Part shown: in pieces, positions 28,755-38,244 of the stretch
Position numbering within the stretch: position 1 is the first letter of the stretch
How the letters are laid out: each line of letters starts with the position of its first letter
NCBI RefSeq assembly: GCF_000176035.2
Contig: NC_015675.1
Location: 3,724,001-3,788,000, forward strand
Direction of reading: 5' to 3'
Origin: Mesorhizobium opportunistum WSM2075
GTDB lineage: Bacteria; Pseudomonadota; Alphaproteobacteria; Rhizobiales; Rhizobiaceae
DNA: 64,000 nucleotides
The notes under the pieces: model-generated
The model's input: the letters and a program-made list of their open reading frames with translations, nothing else
Databases searched by the model: none
What the model was told of the DNA's origin: nothing
Position numbers and translations under genes: made by a program

Positions 28755-28932
28755 GCGCTGCCCCTCATCGCCCTGCCGGGCACTTCTCCCCGTATAGTGA
28801 CGGGGAGAAGGAGCTAGCCGCAATGCCGGCGTTCCCTGCGACGCTGGCGATTGGCGAAGCAGGCGATGACAGCGTCCTTCTCCCCGTCATTATACGGGGA
28901 GAGGATGCCGGCAGGCAGGTGAGGGGCAGCGC
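28755..28932. repeat. 178-bp palindromic element (intergenic copy)
   Basis: Two 57-base arms, 28755-28811 and 28876-28932, are reverse complements at about 49 of 57 positions, around a 64-base spacer. The arms carry GCGCTGCCCCTCA, CTGCCGG and CTCCCCGTAT. Arm length, spacer length and the core CCCCTC-CTGCCGG-CTCCCC pattern match the element inside cobG, so they are one family. It fills the centre of the 357-base gap between the nitrile hydratase operon and the helicase gene. The rest of the gap shows no other recognisable feature. It may act as a terminator in RNA form. Confidence 0.8.
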
Positions 28933-29077
28933 TGACGGTTTGTTCTTATCTAAGCCGACTGCCCGGCTCGTCTATGTTTGTTCCCTTTACGTTCTGGATG
29001 GGGCCTGATAGCTTGCATCCGAGTGTATCGATGGCGGCTATCTTGTCTTTCCCCTGCGAATCCGGTCACACGATCAG

Positions 29078-30205
29078 ATGGAATTTTCACCCCAACAGGA
29101 CGAGGCGCTGCAAGCGGTTGCCCGCTGGCTCAAAGAGGGCCGGCCGCAGCTGTTCCGTCTGTTCGGCTATGCCGGCACCGGCAAGACGACGCTGGCGCGC
29201 TATTTCGCCGAGCATGTCGACGGCCAGGTGCAGTTCGCCGCCTTCACCGGTAAGGCGGCGCAGGTGCTGCGCTCCAAAGGGGCGGTCAATGCCCGTACCA
29301 TCCATTCGCTGATCTACCGGCCCAAGGGCGAGGAATCGGTTGAGGACGAGGTCACCGGCAAGACCTCGATGTCGCCGACCTTCTCGCTCAACCGGCAGAG
29401 CCCGATCTCGCGCGCCAAGCTGGTCGTCATCGACGAATGCTCGATGGTCGACGAGCAGCTCGGCCGCGACCTGATGAGTTTCGGCACGCCGATCCTGGTG
29501 CTGGGCGACCCCGGCCAGTTGCCACCGATCTCGGGCGGCGGCTTCTTCACCGACCACGAGCCGGATTTCCTGCTCACCGAAATTCACCGGCAGGCGCGCG
29601 ACAATCCGATCCTGCGGCTGGCGCTCGACGTGCGCGAGGGGCGCGAATTCATGCGCGGCGACTACGGCACCGCGCAGGTGATCGGCAAGGAAGACGTCAA
29701 CCAGGAGCTGGTGCTCAGGGCGGACCAGGTGCTGGTCGGCACCAACCGCACGCGCCGCCGCTACAACCAGCGCCTGCGCGAGCTCAAGGGCTTCAATGCC
29801 GACTATCCACAGGCCGGCGACAAGCTGGTCTGCCTGCGCAACGATCCCGCCAAGGGGCTGCTCAACGGTTCGCTGTGGAAGGTGATGACCTCGTCGCGCG
29901 AGACGGTGAAGCCCGGCATCAACCTTCTGGTTTCGCCCGAAGAGGACGATCCGGACCGCGGCGTCGCCAAGATCAAGCTGCTCAAGGCGGCATTCGAGGA
30001 TCCGGATGCCGAAATCCCCTGGCAGCAGAAGAAGCGCTTCGACGATTTCGACTACGGCTACGCGCTGACCGTGCACAAGGCGCAGGGTTCGCAGTGGAAC
30101 GAGATCGTGCTGTTCGATGAAAGCTGGGCCTTCAAGGAAACGCGCCAGCGCTGGCTTTATACCGCGATTACCCGGGCCGCCGAGCGGCTGACCATCGTCA
30201 GGTAG
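29078..30205 (+). CDS. Small RecD-like / Dda-like DNA helicase
   Basis: A 375-aa superfamily 1 helicase, much shorter than RecD. The Walker A is GYAGTGKTTLARYF (residues 30-43), the Walker B VVIDECSMVDEQLG, a Q-containing GDPGQLPPISGGGFF follows, and the UvrD_C_2 block YGYALTVHKAQGSQWNEIVL with AITRAAERL closes the protein. The size and order resemble phage Dda and stand-alone AAA/UvrD_C_2 ATPases. A 5'-3' polarity is expected from the family. It ends two bases before the convergent STAS-like gene. Confidence 0.9.
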   Translation: MEFSPQQDEALQAVARWLKEGRPQLFRLFGYAGTGKTTLARYFAEHVDGQVQFAAFTGKAAQVLRSKGAVNARTIHSLIYRPKGEESVEDEVTGKTSMSPTFSLNRQSPISRAKLVVIDECSMVDEQLGRDLMSFGTPILVLGDPGQLPPISGGGFFTDHEPDFLLTEIHRQARDNPILRLALDVREGREFMRGDYGTAQVIGKEDVNQELVLRADQVLVGTNRTRRRYNQRLRELKGFNADYPQAGDKLVCLRNDPAKGLLNGSLWKVMTSSRETVKPGINLLVSPEEDDPDRGVAKIKLLKAAFEDPDAEIPWQQKKRFDDFDYGYALTVHKAQGSQWNEIVLFDESWAFKETRQRWLYTAITRAAERLTIVR

Positions 30206-30207
30206 CG

Positions 30208-30627
30208 TTACGACGATGGCTTTTCTCGCGCACCGACCCGCTGGACCCCGAGCCATTCCCAGGCGTCGGCTTCGTCCTCGGCCTTGAAATGCCTGAATTC
30301 GATGGGGGAGGAAGCGGGCAAGGCGTGTCGTGCGTCCGCCGTCCAGTCGGGTGTGCCGATTGCCGCGCAACGGCCTATGTGCTCCAGTGCGTGGACGGCA
30401 CCCTGCTTGAGGGTTTCGTCGGAGATGTCGGTCCAATCGACGCCGTCGTGATCGACCATGCGCACGGCCACGTCGATTCGCTGGTGGAGCGCGTACGCCG
30501 CTTCCAGCAGGCCGAACAGGTTTTCCGCATCGGCCGCCGCGACATGCCCGACCACATCGATTGCGAACAGGTCGTCGCGATCGGTGTCGATGCGACGGAT
30601 CGCCGGCACGGATTGCAGGAAATTCAC
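30208..30627 (-). CDS. SpoIIAA/STAS-like protein
   Basis: A 139-aa soluble protein with features of the SpoIIAA-like (STAS/SEC14) family: a beta strand ending in LFAIDVVGHVAAADAENLFGL, the central strand IDVAVRMVDHDGVDWTD, and a late RHFKAEDEADAWEWLG. These proteins are proposed to bind lipids or partner proteins; a precise role is not known. The sequence match is by fold-like pattern only. Convergent with the helicase and divergent from pdxJ, 150 bases away. Confidence 0.7.
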   Translation of the reverse strand: MNFLQSVPAIRRIDTDRDDLFAIDVVGHVAAADAENLFGLLEAAYALHQRIDVAVRMVDHDGVDWTDISDETLKQGAVHALEHIGRCAAIGTPDWTADARHALPASSPIEFRHFKAEDEADAWEWLGVQRVGAREKPSS

Positions 30628-30777
30628 GGGCGGAGCCTCCTTTGGCGGAAATAGCGGTCTTCTGGAACACCGGAAACCCCCTATCTGTTCCCGTCAAAGG
30701 CGCTATAGATGCCCGGTCTCAAGCGCGCCGCGGCTGAACGGCGCGCGCCAACCGCCTGATCTCACGGACGCCAGCCC

Positions 30778-31518
30778 ATGCCCGCAAAGCTTTCCGTCAA
30801 CCTCAACGCCATCGCCATGCTGCGCAACCGGCGCGACCTGCCATGGCCAAGCGTGATCGGTGTCGGCCGCCTTGCCCTTGCCGCCGGGGCGCACGGGCTG
30901 ACGGTCCACCCACGTCCCGACGAACGTCACACAAGGCATTCCGACCTGCCCGAGATCAGGGCGCTGATCGACGATGAGTTTCCGCAAGCCGAGTTCAACA
31001 TCGAGGGCTACCCGAGCGTGGATTTCCTGTCGCTTGTGGAAAAACATCAGCCCGAACAGGTGACGCTGGTTCCCGATGACCCGGCACAGGCAACTTCCGA
31101 TCATGGCTGGAACTTTGCCGCCGACTCGGCTTTCCTGATACCGGTCGTCAGGCGTCTGAAGAAGAGCGGTTTCAGGGTATCATTGTTTTCCGATGCCGAT
31201 CCTGCCGGTGTGACGGCGGCGCGCGACACCGGCGCCGATCGGATCGAACTCTATACCGGCCCCTATGGCAGCTACCATTCCGATTCCGAAAAGGCCGCTA
31301 AGGAGCTGGAAAGACTTGGAAAAACCGCCGATGCAGCATTCGCTGCCGGGCTTCAGGTCAATGCCGGGCACGATCTGACAGTGGACAATCTGCCTGCTCT
31401 GGCAAGGCGCATTCCGGCATTGGCCGAAGTGTCGATCGGACATGGGTTGACAGCCGATGCGTTGGAGTATGGCATGGCCGGCACGGTGGGTCGGTTTCTC
31501 AGAGCCTGCGGCTGGTAG
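30778..31518 (+). CDS. pdxJ: Pyridoxine 5'-phosphate synthase PdxJ
   Basis: Condenses 3-amino-1-hydroxyacetone phosphate with deoxyxylulose 5-phosphate to pyridoxine 5'-phosphate, the ring-closing step of the DXP-dependent B6 pathway. The 246-aa TIM barrel opens [20 protein letters not shown], with [56 protein letters not shown] and [12 protein letters not shown], all family motifs. The upstream spacing shows no strong promoter that I can name. Confidence 0.95.
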   Translation: MPAKLSVNLNAIAMLRNRRDLPWPSVIGVGRLALAAGAHGLTVHPRPDERHTRHSDLPEIRALIDDEFPQAEFNIEGYPSVDFLSLVEKHQPEQVTLVPDDPAQATSDHGWNFAADSAFLIPVVRRLKKSGFRVSLFSDADPAGVTAARDTGADRIELYTGPYGSYHSDSEKAAKELERLGKTADAAFAAGLQVNAGHDLTVDNLPALARRIPALAEVSIGHGLTADALEYGMAGTVGRFLRACGW

Positions 31519-31618
31519 GGGTGGAGAGCGTCGCTTTGCAGGTATGGCAGCCATAGCGTGCGATTGACATCGCATCGCAGCATGCATGAAGCGCCGCGCG
31601 CTTGTCGGGGAGTGGTCC

Positions 31619-33532
31619 ATGGACCTTGCCAGTCGCGTTAGCGAGGCCGAAACCGTCGAGCAATCGAGCCATTCGGGGGCCGAAAAGCAAAGCACCAAGG
31701 TTCTGATGCTGGGTGCGCTCGGCGTCGTCTATGGTGATATCGGCACCAGCCCGATCTACGCCTTCCGCGAGGCGCTTCACGCTTCGCCCGGTATCGATAC
31801 GCGCGTTCACGTGCTTGGCGTGCTGTCGCTGATCGTCTGGGCGCTGACGATCATCGTGACCATAAAATATGTCGCCTTCGTGCTTCGTGCCGACAACAAG
31901 GGCGAGGGCGGCACGCTGTCGCTGATGTCGCTGGCGCGCAGCGCCTATCCCAAGGGCACGCGGCTCATCCTGGCGATCGGCCTTTGCGGCGCAGCGTTGT
32001 TTTTCGGCGATTCGATCATAACGCCGGCCATTTCCGTGCTGTCGGCGGTCGAAGGCCTCAGGGTGGTGACCCCGACACTGGATGCTTACGTCGTGCCGAT
32101 CACGCTGATCATCCTGGCCGTGCTGTTCTCGGTGCAACGCTTCGGCACGGGCAAGGTGGCGGCGGTGTTCGGGCCGGTGACCGCGCTGTGGTTCCTGGCC
32201 ATCGGCGTCGCGGGGCTCTATCATCTGACGGACGACCCGTCGATCCTGCTGGCCATCAATCCCTATTACGCGGTCGTCTATCTCGCCAGCACACCCACGG
32301 CCGCCTTCGTCACCGTCGGCGCTGTGTTCCTGGCGGTGACCGGGGCCGAGGCGCTCTATGTCGATCTCGGCCATTTTGGACGCAAGCCTATCGTGTTGGC
32401 TTGGTTTTCCGTGGTTTTTCCATGCCTGCTGCTCAACTATTTCGGGCAGGGCGCCTTTGTGCTGGCCAATGACGGGAGGCCGACCAATCCATTCTTCCAG
32501 ATGCTGCCCGACTGGGCGCTGATGCCGATGGTGGGACTGGCGACGGCCGCGACCGTCATCGCCAGCCAGGCAGTCATCTCGGGTGCCTTTTCGCTGACCC
32601 GCCAGGCGGTGCAGCTCAACCTTCTGCCACGCATCGAGGTGCAGCATACGTCCGAAATGCAACTCGGCCAGATCTACATGCCGCGCGTCAACCTGCTCAT
32701 CGCTTTGGGGGTGATGCTGCTGGTCGTCGGTTTCGGCAGCTCGAGCTCCCTGGCTTCCGCCTATGGCATCTCGGTCACCGGCGAAATGCTGATGACAACG
32801 ATCCTGCTGTTCGTGGTGATGCGCAAGCTTTGGAAATGGCGGCTGGCAGGCGCCCTGGCGCTGACCTTGCTGTTCGGCGTCATCGACAGCGGCTTCTTCC
32901 TGGCAAACATCGTGAAGATATTCGAAGGCGGTTGGGTATCGATCACGGTTGCCTGCCTGATGGGGCTGATCATGTGGACCTGGATACGCGGCAGCCGCTA
33001 TCTGTTCGACAAGACCCGCCGCAACGAGATCCCGCTCGATTTCCTCGCCGGCAATTTGTTGAAGAAGAAGCCGCAGCTGGTGTCCGGCACCGCGGTGTTC
33101 CTGACCAGCGATCCATTGAGCGCGCCGACCGCGCTGATGCACAGCCTGAAGCATTACAAGGTGCTGCATGAGCAGAACGTCATCCTGTCGGTGGTGACCG
33201 CGCCGCAGCCGGTGGTGCCAGACAGCGACCGCGTCAAGATGGAGACGGTCAACGAGCTCTTCATGCGGGTGACGCTGACCTTCGGCTACATGGAGCAGCC
33301 CAACATCCCGCGCGCCCTGGCGATCTGCCGCAAGCAGGGCTGGAAGTTCGACATCATGACGACGTCGTTCTTCCTGTCGCGGCGCTCGCTCAAGGCCTCG
33401 CCCAACTCCGGCATGCCGGTGTGGCAGGACCGGCTGTTCATCGGCCTGGCACGCACGGCGGCCGATGCGACCGAATATTTCCAGATCCCGACCGGACGCG
33501 TCGTGGAAATCGGCACGCAAGTCGCTATCTAA
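31619..33532 (+). CDS. kup: Low-affinity potassium uptake protein Kup (copy 1)
   Basis: A potassium-proton symporter of 637 aa with about 12 hydrophobic helices in the first 440 residues and a cytosolic C-terminal domain. Motifs include [23 protein letters not shown] and [18 protein letters not shown]. The start is set at 31619 by matching the second copy (both begin Met-Asp/Ala, then reach VEQSSH); an ATG at 31586 would add 11 residues. The last 181 codons encode protein identical to the tandem copy. A similar leader sequence precedes both genes. Confidence 0.93.
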   Translation: MDLASRVSEAETVEQSSHSGAEKQSTKVLMLGALGVVYGDIGTSPIYAFREALHASPGIDTRVHVLGVLSLIVWALTIIVTIKYVAFVLRADNKGEGGTLSLMSLARSAYPKGTRLILAIGLCGAALFFGDSIITPAISVLSAVEGLRVVTPTLDAYVVPITLIILAVLFSVQRFGTGKVAAVFGPVTALWFLAIGVAGLYHLTDDPSILLAINPYYAVVYLASTPTAAFVTVGAVFLAVTGAEALYVDLGHFGRKPIVLAWFSVVFPCLLLNYFGQGAFVLANDGRPTNPFFQMLPDWALMPMVGLATAATVIASQAVISGAFSLTRQAVQLNLLPRIEVQHTSEMQLGQIYMPRVNLLIALGVMLLVVGFGSSSSLASAYGISVTGEMLMTTILLFVVMRKLWKWRLAGALALTLLFGVIDSGFFLANIVKIFEGGWVSITVACLMGLIMWTWIRGSRYLFDKTRRNEIPLDFLAGNLLKKKPQLVSGTAVFLTSDPLSAPTALMHSLKHYKVLHEQNVILSVVTAPQPVVPDSDRVKMETVNELFMRVTLTFGYMEQPNIPRALAICRKQGWKFDIMTTSFFLSRRSLKASPNSGMPVWQDRLFIGLARTAADATEYFQIPTGRVVEIGTQVAI

Positions 33533-33721
33533 GGCTGATACGGCAGGTCTTATGGGCGCTCGCCATGCTCCCGAAGCCACGAATTCAGCCCGCGACCCAT
33601 TGGATTACAGGCCATTTCCCAAGGAGCCTAGCGTTGCCGGCATGGGAGCCATCACGTGACGGCACTTGATATTGCATTGCAGCAAGCGTAGAGCACCGCG
33701 CGCTTATCGGAGTGTCGTCCC

Positions 33722-35641
33722 ATGGCCCTTACCAATGCTGGTAGTGAGGCAGAACCCGTCGAACAGTCGAGCCATCCGGAGATCGAACAGCATAGCACCA
33801 AGGTGCTGATGCTGGGTGCTCTTGGTGTGGTCTATGGGGATATCGGCACCAGCCCGATCTACGCCTTTCGCGAGGCGCTGGTGGCATCGTCCCACGGCAG
33901 CGTTGCCCAACGCGGCGATATTCTCGGTGTGCTGTCGCTGATCATCTGGTCGCTGACGATCATCGTCACCATCAAATACATCATGTTCGTGCTGCGTGCC
34001 GACAATCGCGGTGAGGGCGGCGTGCTGTCGCTGATGGCATTGGCGCGCGGCAGTTTCCCGAAACGCTCGGCGGTAATCCTGGGCGTCGGCATCGTCGGCG
34101 CCTCGCTGTTTTTCGGCGACGCGGTCATCACGCCGGCGATTTCGGTGCTGTCGGCGGTCGAGGGCATGAATGTCGTCACTCCCACGTTCCAACCCTATGT
34201 CGTGCCGCTGACACTGGTCATTCTCGCCATTTTGTTCGCGGTGCAACGTTTCGGTACGGGCGGTGTCGGACTGGTCTTCGGTCCGGTGACGGCGGTATGG
34301 TTCCTGGCGATCGGCCTTTCGGGCCTCAACCACATCGTCGCCGATCCGGAAATCCTGTGGGCGATCAGCCCCCACTACATCGTTGCGTTCCTGATCCATT
34401 CGCCCGATGTCGCTTTCGTTACCGTCGGCGCGATCTTCCTTGCCGTCACCGGTGCCGAGGCGCTCTACGCCGATCTCGGCCATTTCGGCCGCAAGCCGAT
34501 CGTGCTCGCCTGGCTGTCGATCGTGTTTCCCTGCCTGCTGCTCAACTATGCCGGGCAGGGCGCTTTCGTGCTGGCCAAGAACGGCGTCGTCGGCCATCCG
34601 TTCTTCGAGATGAACGAGGGTTGGGCTCTTATTCCCATGGTCGTGCTGGCGACAGCGGCGACGGTCATCGCCAGCCAGGCGGTGATTTCGGGTGCCTTCT
34701 CGCTGACCCGGCAGGCGGTGCAGCTCAACATGCTGCCGCGGCTCGAAATCCTGCATACATCGGAAAGACAGTCCGGCCAGATCTACATGCCGCGCGTCAA
34801 CCTGTTGCTGGCGCTGGTGGTGATGATGCTGGTGGTCGGCTTCGGCGAATCCAGCAAGCTTGCCTCGGCCTATGGCATCTCGGTGACCGGCAACATGCTG
34901 GTGACGACGGTGCTGCTCTATGTCGTCATGACCCGCATCTGGAAATGGCGGCTCTGGGTTGCGATCAGCCTGACGGCGCTGTTTGCCTTTATCGACATCG
35001 GCTTCTTCGCCTCCAACATCGTCAAGGTGTTCGAGGGCGGCTGGGCTTCGCTGGCGGTTGCTTTCACAATCGTGCTGGGCATGTGGACATGGGTGCGCGG
35101 CAGCCGCTATCTGTTCGACAAGACCCGCCGCAACGAAATCCCGCTCGATTTCCTCGCCGGCAATTTGTTGAAGAAGAAGCCGCAGCTGGTGTCCGGCACC
35201 GCGGTGTTCCTGACCAGCGATCCACTCAGCGCGCCAACCGCGCTGATGCACAGCCTGAAGCACTACAAGGTGCTGCATGAGCAGAATGTCATCCTTTCGG
35301 TGGTGACCGCGCCGCAGCCGGTGGTGCCAGACAGCGACCGCGTCAAGATGGAGACGGTCAACGAGCTGTTCATGCGGGTGACGCTGACCTTCGGCTACAT
35401 GGAGCAGCCCAACATCCCGCGCGCGCTGGCGATCTGCCGCAAGCAGGGCTGGAAGTTCGACATCATGACGACGTCGTTCTTCCTGTCGCGCCGTTCGCTC
35501 AAGGCCTCGCCCAATTCCGGCATGCCGGTGTGGCAGGACCGGCTGTTCATCGGCCTGGCACGCACGGCGGCCGATGCGACCGAATATTTCCAGATCCCGA
35601 CCGGACGTGTGGTAGAAATCGGCACGCAGGTGGCGATCTGA
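33722..35641 (+). CDS. kup: Low-affinity potassium uptake protein Kup (copy 2)
   Basis: A tandem paralog, 639 aa, same layout as the first copy: N-terminal [43 protein letters not shown], about 12 membrane helices, and a C-terminal cytosolic domain. The N-terminal two-thirds differ clearly from copy 1, for example in the first periplasmic loop ([11 protein letters not shown]), while the C-terminal 181 residues are identical. The 189-base gap between the copies holds a diverged duplicate of the leader in front of copy 1 and nothing else that I can recognise. Confidence 0.93.
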   Translation: MALTNAGSEAEPVEQSSHPEIEQHSTKVLMLGALGVVYGDIGTSPIYAFREALVASSHGSVAQRGDILGVLSLIIWSLTIIVTIKYIMFVLRADNRGEGGVLSLMALARGSFPKRSAVILGVGIVGASLFFGDAVITPAISVLSAVEGMNVVTPTFQPYVVPLTLVILAILFAVQRFGTGGVGLVFGPVTAVWFLAIGLSGLNHIVADPEILWAISPHYIVAFLIHSPDVAFVTVGAIFLAVTGAEALYADLGHFGRKPIVLAWLSIVFPCLLLNYAGQGAFVLAKNGVVGHPFFEMNEGWALIPMVVLATAATVIASQAVISGAFSLTRQAVQLNMLPRLEILHTSERQSGQIYMPRVNLLLALVVMMLVVGFGESSKLASAYGISVTGNMLVTTVLLYVVMTRIWKWRLWVAISLTALFAFIDIGFFASNIVKVFEGGWASLAVAFTIVLGMWTWVRGSRYLFDKTRRNEIPLDFLAGNLLKKKPQLVSGTAVFLTSDPLSAPTALMHSLKHYKVLHEQNVILSVVTAPQPVVPDSDRVKMETVNELFMRVTLTFGYMEQPNIPRALAICRKQGWKFDIMTTSFFLSRRSLKASPNSGMPVWQDRLFIGLARTAADATEYFQIPTGRVVEIGTQVAI

Positions 35642-35683
35642 CGAGCTCAGTCGCCTCGGCCTGATGGATGGGGGAGGTTGGGG

Positions 35684-36724
35684 ATGAGCGGCGAATTGGT
35701 GCTTGTCACCGGCGGGTCTGGCTTCCTCGGCGCCCACTGTATCCTCGCACTCTTGAAGGCGGACTACCGCGTGCGCACGACCGTGCGCTCCGCCAAGCGG
35801 CAGGCCGACGTCCTGGCCATGCTCAAGGCCGGTGGCGCCGACCCGGGCGGCAGCCTCTCCTTTGCCATCGCCGACCTCATGATCGATGCGGGCTGGCCGC
35901 AAGCGGTCGCCGGCTGCGACTATGTGCTTCATGTCGCCTCGCCATTCCCGCCCGGCGTGCCGAAGCACGAGGATGACCTGATCGTTCCGGCTCGCGAAGG
36001 CGCGCTGCACGTGTTGCGGGCGGCACGGGACGCTGGTGTGAAACGCGTCGTGCTGACCTCGTCCTTCGCCGCCATCGGCTATGGCAAGATGCCACCCGAC
36101 GGGCGGCCGTTCACGGAGGAGAGCTGGACCGATCCGACCGGCAAGGTCAGCGCCTATGTCAAGTCGAAGACGTTTGCCGAGCGCGCCGCCTGGGATTTTA
36201 TCGCCGCCGAGGGTGGCGGACTGGAGCTGGCGGTCGTCAATCCGGTCGGCATCTTCGGCCCGGTGCTCGGGGCTGACCATTCGACCTCCACGGAATTTGT
36301 CCAGCGCATGATGGACGGTGCGATGCCCGGGTTGCCGCGCGTCTCCTTCGGCGTCGTCGACGCACGTGACGTGGCGGACCTGCATGTGCGCGCGATGATC
36401 GATCCCGCCGCGCGCGGCGAGCGCTTCCTGGCGGTATCGGGCGATTTCATGACCGTGCGGGAAATCGCGCAGACCTTGAAAACGCGGCTCGGCGGCGCAG
36501 CGTCGCGCGTTTCCACGCGGCGGCTTCCCGATTGGCTGGTGCGGATCGTCGGCCTGTTCAACCCGGAAGCCGCGCAGCTGGTGACGGAATTGGGCAAGGT
36601 CAAGAATGCCACCGGCGCCAAGGCGGTGCGCATGCTCGGCTGGGCGCCACGATCGCGCGAAGACGCACTGGCCGCCACCGGAGAAAGCCTGATCCGGCTC
36701 GGCCTGCTTAAGAGTTCGAAGTAA
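35684..36724 (+). CDS. NAD(P)-dependent reductase, dihydroflavonol 4-reductase-like
   Basis: An extended short-chain dehydrogenase of 346 aa. The nucleotide-binding motif is LVLVTGGSGFLGAHCILALL at the N-terminus, the active-site Ser lies in VVLTSSFAAIGYG, and Tyr and Lys in AYVKSKTFAERAA. It resembles dihydroflavonol-4-reductase or aldehyde-reductase-like proteins of bacteria; the physiological substrate is unknown. ATG at 35684 follows GGGGGAGG, whereas a TTG two codons earlier is less likely. Convergent with the next gene across a hairpin. Confidence 0.9.
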   Translation: MSGELVLVTGGSGFLGAHCILALLKADYRVRTTVRSAKRQADVLAMLKAGGADPGGSLSFAIADLMIDAGWPQAVAGCDYVLHVASPFPPGVPKHEDDLIVPAREGALHVLRAARDAGVKRVVLTSSFAAIGYGKMPPDGRPFTEESWTDPTGKVSAYVKSKTFAERAAWDFIAAEGGGLELAVVNPVGIFGPVLGADHSTSTEFVQRMMDGAMPGLPRVSFGVVDARDVADLHVRAMIDPAARGERFLAVSGDFMTVREIAQTLKTRLGGAASRVSTRRLPDWLVRIVGLFNPEAAQLVTELGKVKNATGAKAVRMLGWAPRSREDALAATGESLIRLGLLKSSK

Positions 36725-36752
36725 CGCGGCGGGAGAAAGACCTGCCGCCGCG
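36725..36752. terminator. Hairpin between convergent genes
   Basis: A perfect 8-bp stem, CGCGGCGG (36725-36732) and CCGCCGCG (36745-36752), with a 12-base loop nearly fills the 34-base gap between two convergent stop codons. No U-tract follows on either side, so it is at most a weak or Rho-assisted terminator. Confidence 0.4.
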
Positions 36753-36758
36753 CTGCTT

Positions 36759-37652
36759 TCAGCCAGCCAACGCGGCTTTGTTGGCCTCGAGGAATTGCTT
36801 CAAGGTCTTCGGCGTCCTACCGGAAAGCGCCTCGATCGCGTCGGTCACCATGGCGATGCGGCCGGAGCGGGTGTTGACGTCGAAGGACACGACGACGTCA
36901 GCGAAATCCTCGGGAACGCCGGCCGCCTTCACACCTTCGGCCAGCGCCTCATCCGGAACCTGAATGACTTCCAGCGGCTTGCCGGTGACCTCGCTTACCA
37001 GAGCCGCGATCTCGGCCGTGGTATAGGCATGCGGACCGGTCAAGGTGTAGGTCTTGCTGTCGGTCGTGCTGGAAACAAGGCCTGCGGCGATCGCCGCCGC
37101 CATGTCGTCGCGTGCGCCGTGGGCGATGCGGCCTTCGCCGGCGGATGTATACCAGCGTCCCGAGGCGATCGCGTGCGGCAATGCCAGGAACAGGTTCTCC
37201 TGGTACCAGCCGTTGCGGAAGATCGTGTAGGGGATGCCGCTCGCCTTGATCGCCTGCTCGGTGCTGTAGTGGTCATCGGCAAACAGGACCGGCGATACCG
37301 GCTCCGGATTGGGCATCGAGGTGTAGAACAAATGCGAAATGCCGGCGTTTTTGGCCGCGGCGACGGCATTTTCGTGCTGCTTCAGGCGCCTGCCGCTTTT
37401 GAGATCGAGATCGCCGGTCGAAATGATCAGCACCTTGTCGGCGCCCTTGAACGCGGTTTCCAGCGAGGCCGCGTCGTTGAAGTCGGCGGCCCTGACGACG
37501 ACCCCGCGCGCCGCCAGATCGGCAACGCTTTCTGGATTGCGTGTGGTGGCGATAATGTTTGCCGGCAGAACTTTGTGCGTGTCCAAGAGAAAGTTGATGA
37601 CGCCGCGGCCAAGCTGGCCGGAGGCGCCTGTAACGAGGAGGGTTTCGGTCAT
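36759..37652 (-). CDS. NmrA-type SDR, QorB-like NAD(P)H:quinone oxidoreductase
   Basis: A 297-aa atypical short-chain dehydrogenase: TLLVTGASGQLGRGVINFLL for NAD(P), VLIISTGDLDLKSGRRLKQH, and HLFYTSMPNPEPVSPVLFADDHYSTEQAIK. This pattern is that of QorB/YtfG, a quinone oxidoreductase, and of the NmrA group. Start: ATG at 37652, with AGGA upstream; an earlier in-frame ATG adds five residues. It is divergent from an HxlR regulator, as qorB is from qorR in other bacteria, which supports the assignment. Confidence 0.88.
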   Translation of the reverse strand: MTETLLVTGASGQLGRGVINFLLDTHKVLPANIIATTRNPESVADLAARGVVVRAADFNDAASLETAFKGADKVLIISTGDLDLKSGRRLKQHENAVAAAKNAGISHLFYTSMPNPEPVSPVLFADDHYSTEQAIKASGIPYTIFRNGWYQENLFLALPHAIASGRWYTSAGEGRIAHGARDDMAAAIAAGLVSSTTDSKTYTLTGPHAYTTAEIAALVSEVTGKPLEVIQVPDEALAEGVKAAGVPEDFADVVVSFDVNTRSGRIAMVTDAIEALSGRTPKTLKQFLEANKAALAG

Positions 37653-37693
37653 GGGAGATCCTGACATTGTGCCGCAACGGCGGTCGAGTGGTA

Positions 37694-37708
37694 GTCTCAG
37701 AAAGAGAC
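37694..37708. promoter_or_regulatory. Candidate HxlR operator
   Basis: GTCTC-AGAAA-GAGAC is a perfect interrupted palindrome in the 134-base divergent gap between the QorB-like gene and the HxlR gene, 42 bases from the former start codon. It is suitably placed to repress the oxidoreductase gene. Pattern and position only. Confidence 0.45.
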
Positions 37709-37786
37709 CAGCACTAAAATAGGAATTGACCCGGTGCCGTAAAGAAGGCAGTTTTTTGGGAGGTAGGCACGCGCAGGGAACCAGCC

Positions 37787-38197
37787 ATGGACGGCAAGGT
37801 CATCAATCTGAAATCCAAGATGGAGATATACAAAGCGATCAGCGGCGGCGGCAATATTGCCAATTGTCCGGTTCGTGATGTCATCCAGGGCGTCAGCGGC
37901 AAATGGAGATCGCTGCTGATGATGGCATTGGCTGAACAACCCTATCGCTTCGGCGAGTTGCGGCGCCTTGTGCCCGACATTTCGCAGCGCATGCTGACCC
38001 AGACCCTGTACGATCTCCAGCGGGATGGCTATGTGCATCGCGAGGTGTTTCCGACCAAGCCACCGAGCGTCGAATATAGCCTGACCGATCTCGGGCGCTC
38101 GATGTTCGGCGCCTTTCATCAATTGATCCTGTGGGCCGAACGCAACCATGATGCGGTGCGCGAGGCCCGTGCTGATTTTGATGCCGCCCAAGGCTGA
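37787..38197 (+). CDS. HxlR-family winged-helix regulator
   Basis: A 136-aa regulator with the family hallmarks NCPVRDVIQGVSGKWRSLLM (Cys before the first helix, Trp-Lys region) and RRLVPDISQRMLTQTLYDLQ as recognition helix, then the wing. A Cys in this position serves as the redox or quinone sensor in QorR/YodB-type members. It is divergent from the QorB-like quinone oxidoreductase gene, a standard arrangement for electrophile sensing. Confidence 0.92.
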   Translation: MDGKVINLKSKMEIYKAISGGGNIANCPVRDVIQGVSGKWRSLLMMALAEQPYRFGELRRLVPDISQRMLTQTLYDLQRDGYVHREVFPTKPPSVEYSLTDLGRSMFGAFHQLILWAERNHDAVREARADFDAAQG

Positions 38198-38244
38198 ACA
38201 GCCGAAGAGCCGCCGCGACTTGATTTCATCCGGCCGCTGAAGGA

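Noticed and set aside
28823..29008. Short frame of 61 codons over the palindromic element
   Set aside because: It is read through the repeat arm and spacer, has no ribosome site and no recognisable protein pattern.
31499..36385. Very long antisense open frames opposite both kup genes (about 690 and 890 codons)
   Set aside because: They mirror the codon pattern of the kup genes, have His/Arg/Gln-rich low-sense sequence and no family motifs. This is the usual GC-skew artefact of high-GC coding DNA.
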